Below the pieces are notes generated by a model that saw only the letters and a list, made by a program, of their open reading frames with translations, had not been told where the DNA came from and did not search any database. Positions 63,029-64,000 of a stretch of DNA of 64,000 nt are shown here, in pieces. A program made the position numbers and the translations under genes. Source of the DNA: Nitrosomonadales bacterium (GTDB lineage Bacteria > Pseudomonadota > Gammaproteobacteria > Burkholderiales > Gallionellaceae); NCBI GenBank assembly GCA_023259065.1, contig JAHFQY010000002.1:1-64000 (forward strand), written 5' to 3'. Each line of letters begins with the position of its first letter. The stretch's first letter is position 1.

Positions 63029-63514
63029 CTACTTGCGCCTTGCCGTAGCCTTGGCTTTTGCCGGCGACTGGCGCACCGCATCCACCGCATCGGCAAAATC
63101 GCCCACATCCTGAAAGCTCTTGTACACCGAGGCAAAGCGGATGTAGGCCACCTTGTCCAGCTTGAGCAATTCCTTCATCACCATCTCGCCGATCTGGCGC
63201 GAGCCGATCTCGCGCTCGCCCAGGGCAAAAACCTTTTGCGTGACGTTGTCCACCGCCGCATCCACCAGCTCTGTCGACACCGGGCGTTTGTGCAACGCAC
63301 GCGAAAAACTGGTGCGCAGCTTTTCCGCATCAAACTCGCTGCGCATGCCGTTCTGCTTCACCACCTGCGGCATGCGCAACTCCACCGTTTCATAGGTGGT
63401 GAAGCGCTTGTCGCACTTCAGGCAGCGGCGGCGGCGGCGTATGCTGTCGCCTTCGTCGCTCTCGCGCGAATCAACCACCTGGGTTTCTGGATGTTTACAG
63501 AAGGGGCATTTCAT
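63029..63514 (-). CDS. nrdR: Transcriptional repressor NrdR
   Basis: [42 protein letters not shown]; start trimmed. Confidence 0.97.
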   Translation of the reverse strand: MKCPFCKHPETQVVDSRESDEGDSIRRRRRCLKCDKRFTTYETVELRMPQVVKQNGMRSEFDAEKLRTSFSRALHKRPVSTELVDAAVDNVTQKVFALGEREIGSRQIGEMVMKELLKLDKVAYIRFASVYKSFQDVGDFADAVDAVRQSPAKAKATARRK

Positions 63515-63517
63515 GTT

Positions 63518-63645
63518 GTGAAAAGTGGAACGTGAAAGGTGAAACGTAAAAAACGATAAGCAAAACGGTGAACCCATCCTCCCGACAGGGAGGGTCGCGC
63601 CGCTGGCGCGGGGTGGGCATCACGTTTCACTTTTCACCTTTCACG
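63518..63645. repeat. Compound inverted-repeat element between nrdR and glyA
   Basis: CGTGAAAGGTGAAA (63531-63544) perfectly complementary to TTTCACCTTTCACG (63632-63645); nested hairpins CCTCCC-GACA-GGGAGG and CGCGCC-GCT-GGCGCG. Confidence 0.7.
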
Positions 63646-63648
63646 GCT

Positions 63649-64000
63649 TTAAGCACCGTAGACCGGAAATTTCGCAGTCAGCTTCGTCACGTCAGCCACC
63701 ACGCGCGCGATCACGACATCATCGTTAGGCGCATCCAGTACGTCGGCAATCAGGTTGGCCAGTTTTTCCGCTTCCAGCTCGGTAAAGCCGCGCGTGGTCA
63801 TGGCCGGTGAACCGATGCGGATGCCGCTGGTGACGAATGGCTTCTCCGGATCGTTGGGGATGGCGTTCTTGTTCACGGTGATGTGAGCGCGGCCCAGGGC
63901 GGCCTCAGCATCCTTGCCGGTGAGCTTCTTGGCGCGCAGATCCACCAGGAACACGTGGCTGTCGGTGCGGCCGGACACGATGCGCACGCCGCGCTCGGTC
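63649..64000 (-). CDS. glyA: Serine hydroxymethyltransferase, C-terminal part (truncated at window edge)
   Basis: [60 protein letters not shown]. Confidence 0.97.
   Translation of the reverse strand, partial: TERGVRIVSGRTDSHVFLVDLRAKKLTGKDAEAALGRAHITVNKNAIPNDPEKPFVTSGIRIGSPAMTTRGFTELEAEKLANLIADVLDAPNDDVVIARVVADVTKLTAKFPVYGA

Noticed and set aside
63515-63577. 21-aa N-terminal extension of NrdR
   Set aside because: Encoded by the GTGAAA repeat; the conserved NrdR start is MKCPFC at 63514.

Overview
This 64-kb window looks like a betaproteobacterial chromosome; the lineage is inferred from gene order and protein character, not tested. Positions 1-26 kb hold the ribosomal/RNA-polymerase supercluster on the minus strand: tRNA-Tyr/Gly/Thr, tufB, tRNA-Trp, secE-nusG-rplKAJL-rpoBC, rpsLG-fusA-tufA, then S10 and spc genes down to a truncated rplR. 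Positions 26-33 kb hold hisD-hisG-murA-bolA-mlaBCDEF (minus). Positions 33-46.3 kb hold a plus-strand MSHA-like type IV pilus/pseudopilus locus: a sigma54-type response regulator, ExeA/MshM-like ATPase with a SPOR-like tail, MshL-like secretin, TPR protein, GspE/MshE, GspF/MshG, three divergent GspL/M/C- or MshI/J/K-like inner-membrane proteins, and two large prepilin-like proteins sharing a PCP...NYG.E..C...G..PWKTLG segment. No canonical small major pilin is present. Positions 46.3-47.5 kb hold a YidB-like gene and a higBA module with a palindromic operator. The rest holds cysS, glnS, a Cds6-domain TPR protein plus L,D-transpeptidase pair, a dual-start cyclophilin, lpxH, a retropepsin-like protease, DUF4124, an MFS transporter, an excalibur nuclease, and pgpA-thiL-nusB-ribH-ribBA-ribE-ribD-nrdR-glyA (partial). 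The observations most worth checking are: a ~202-bp TIR-bounded MITE-like element at the stop codon of a DUF4124 gene; two copies of a TCCGCAGATTACACAGATT inverted-repeat element; a palindromic repeat inserted in frame inside cysS; an rplJ TTG start codon sitting exactly in the loop of a perfect palindrome; and the divergent pilus locus itself. No CRISPR array or phage was seen. No database search was run; family calls come from motif recognition.
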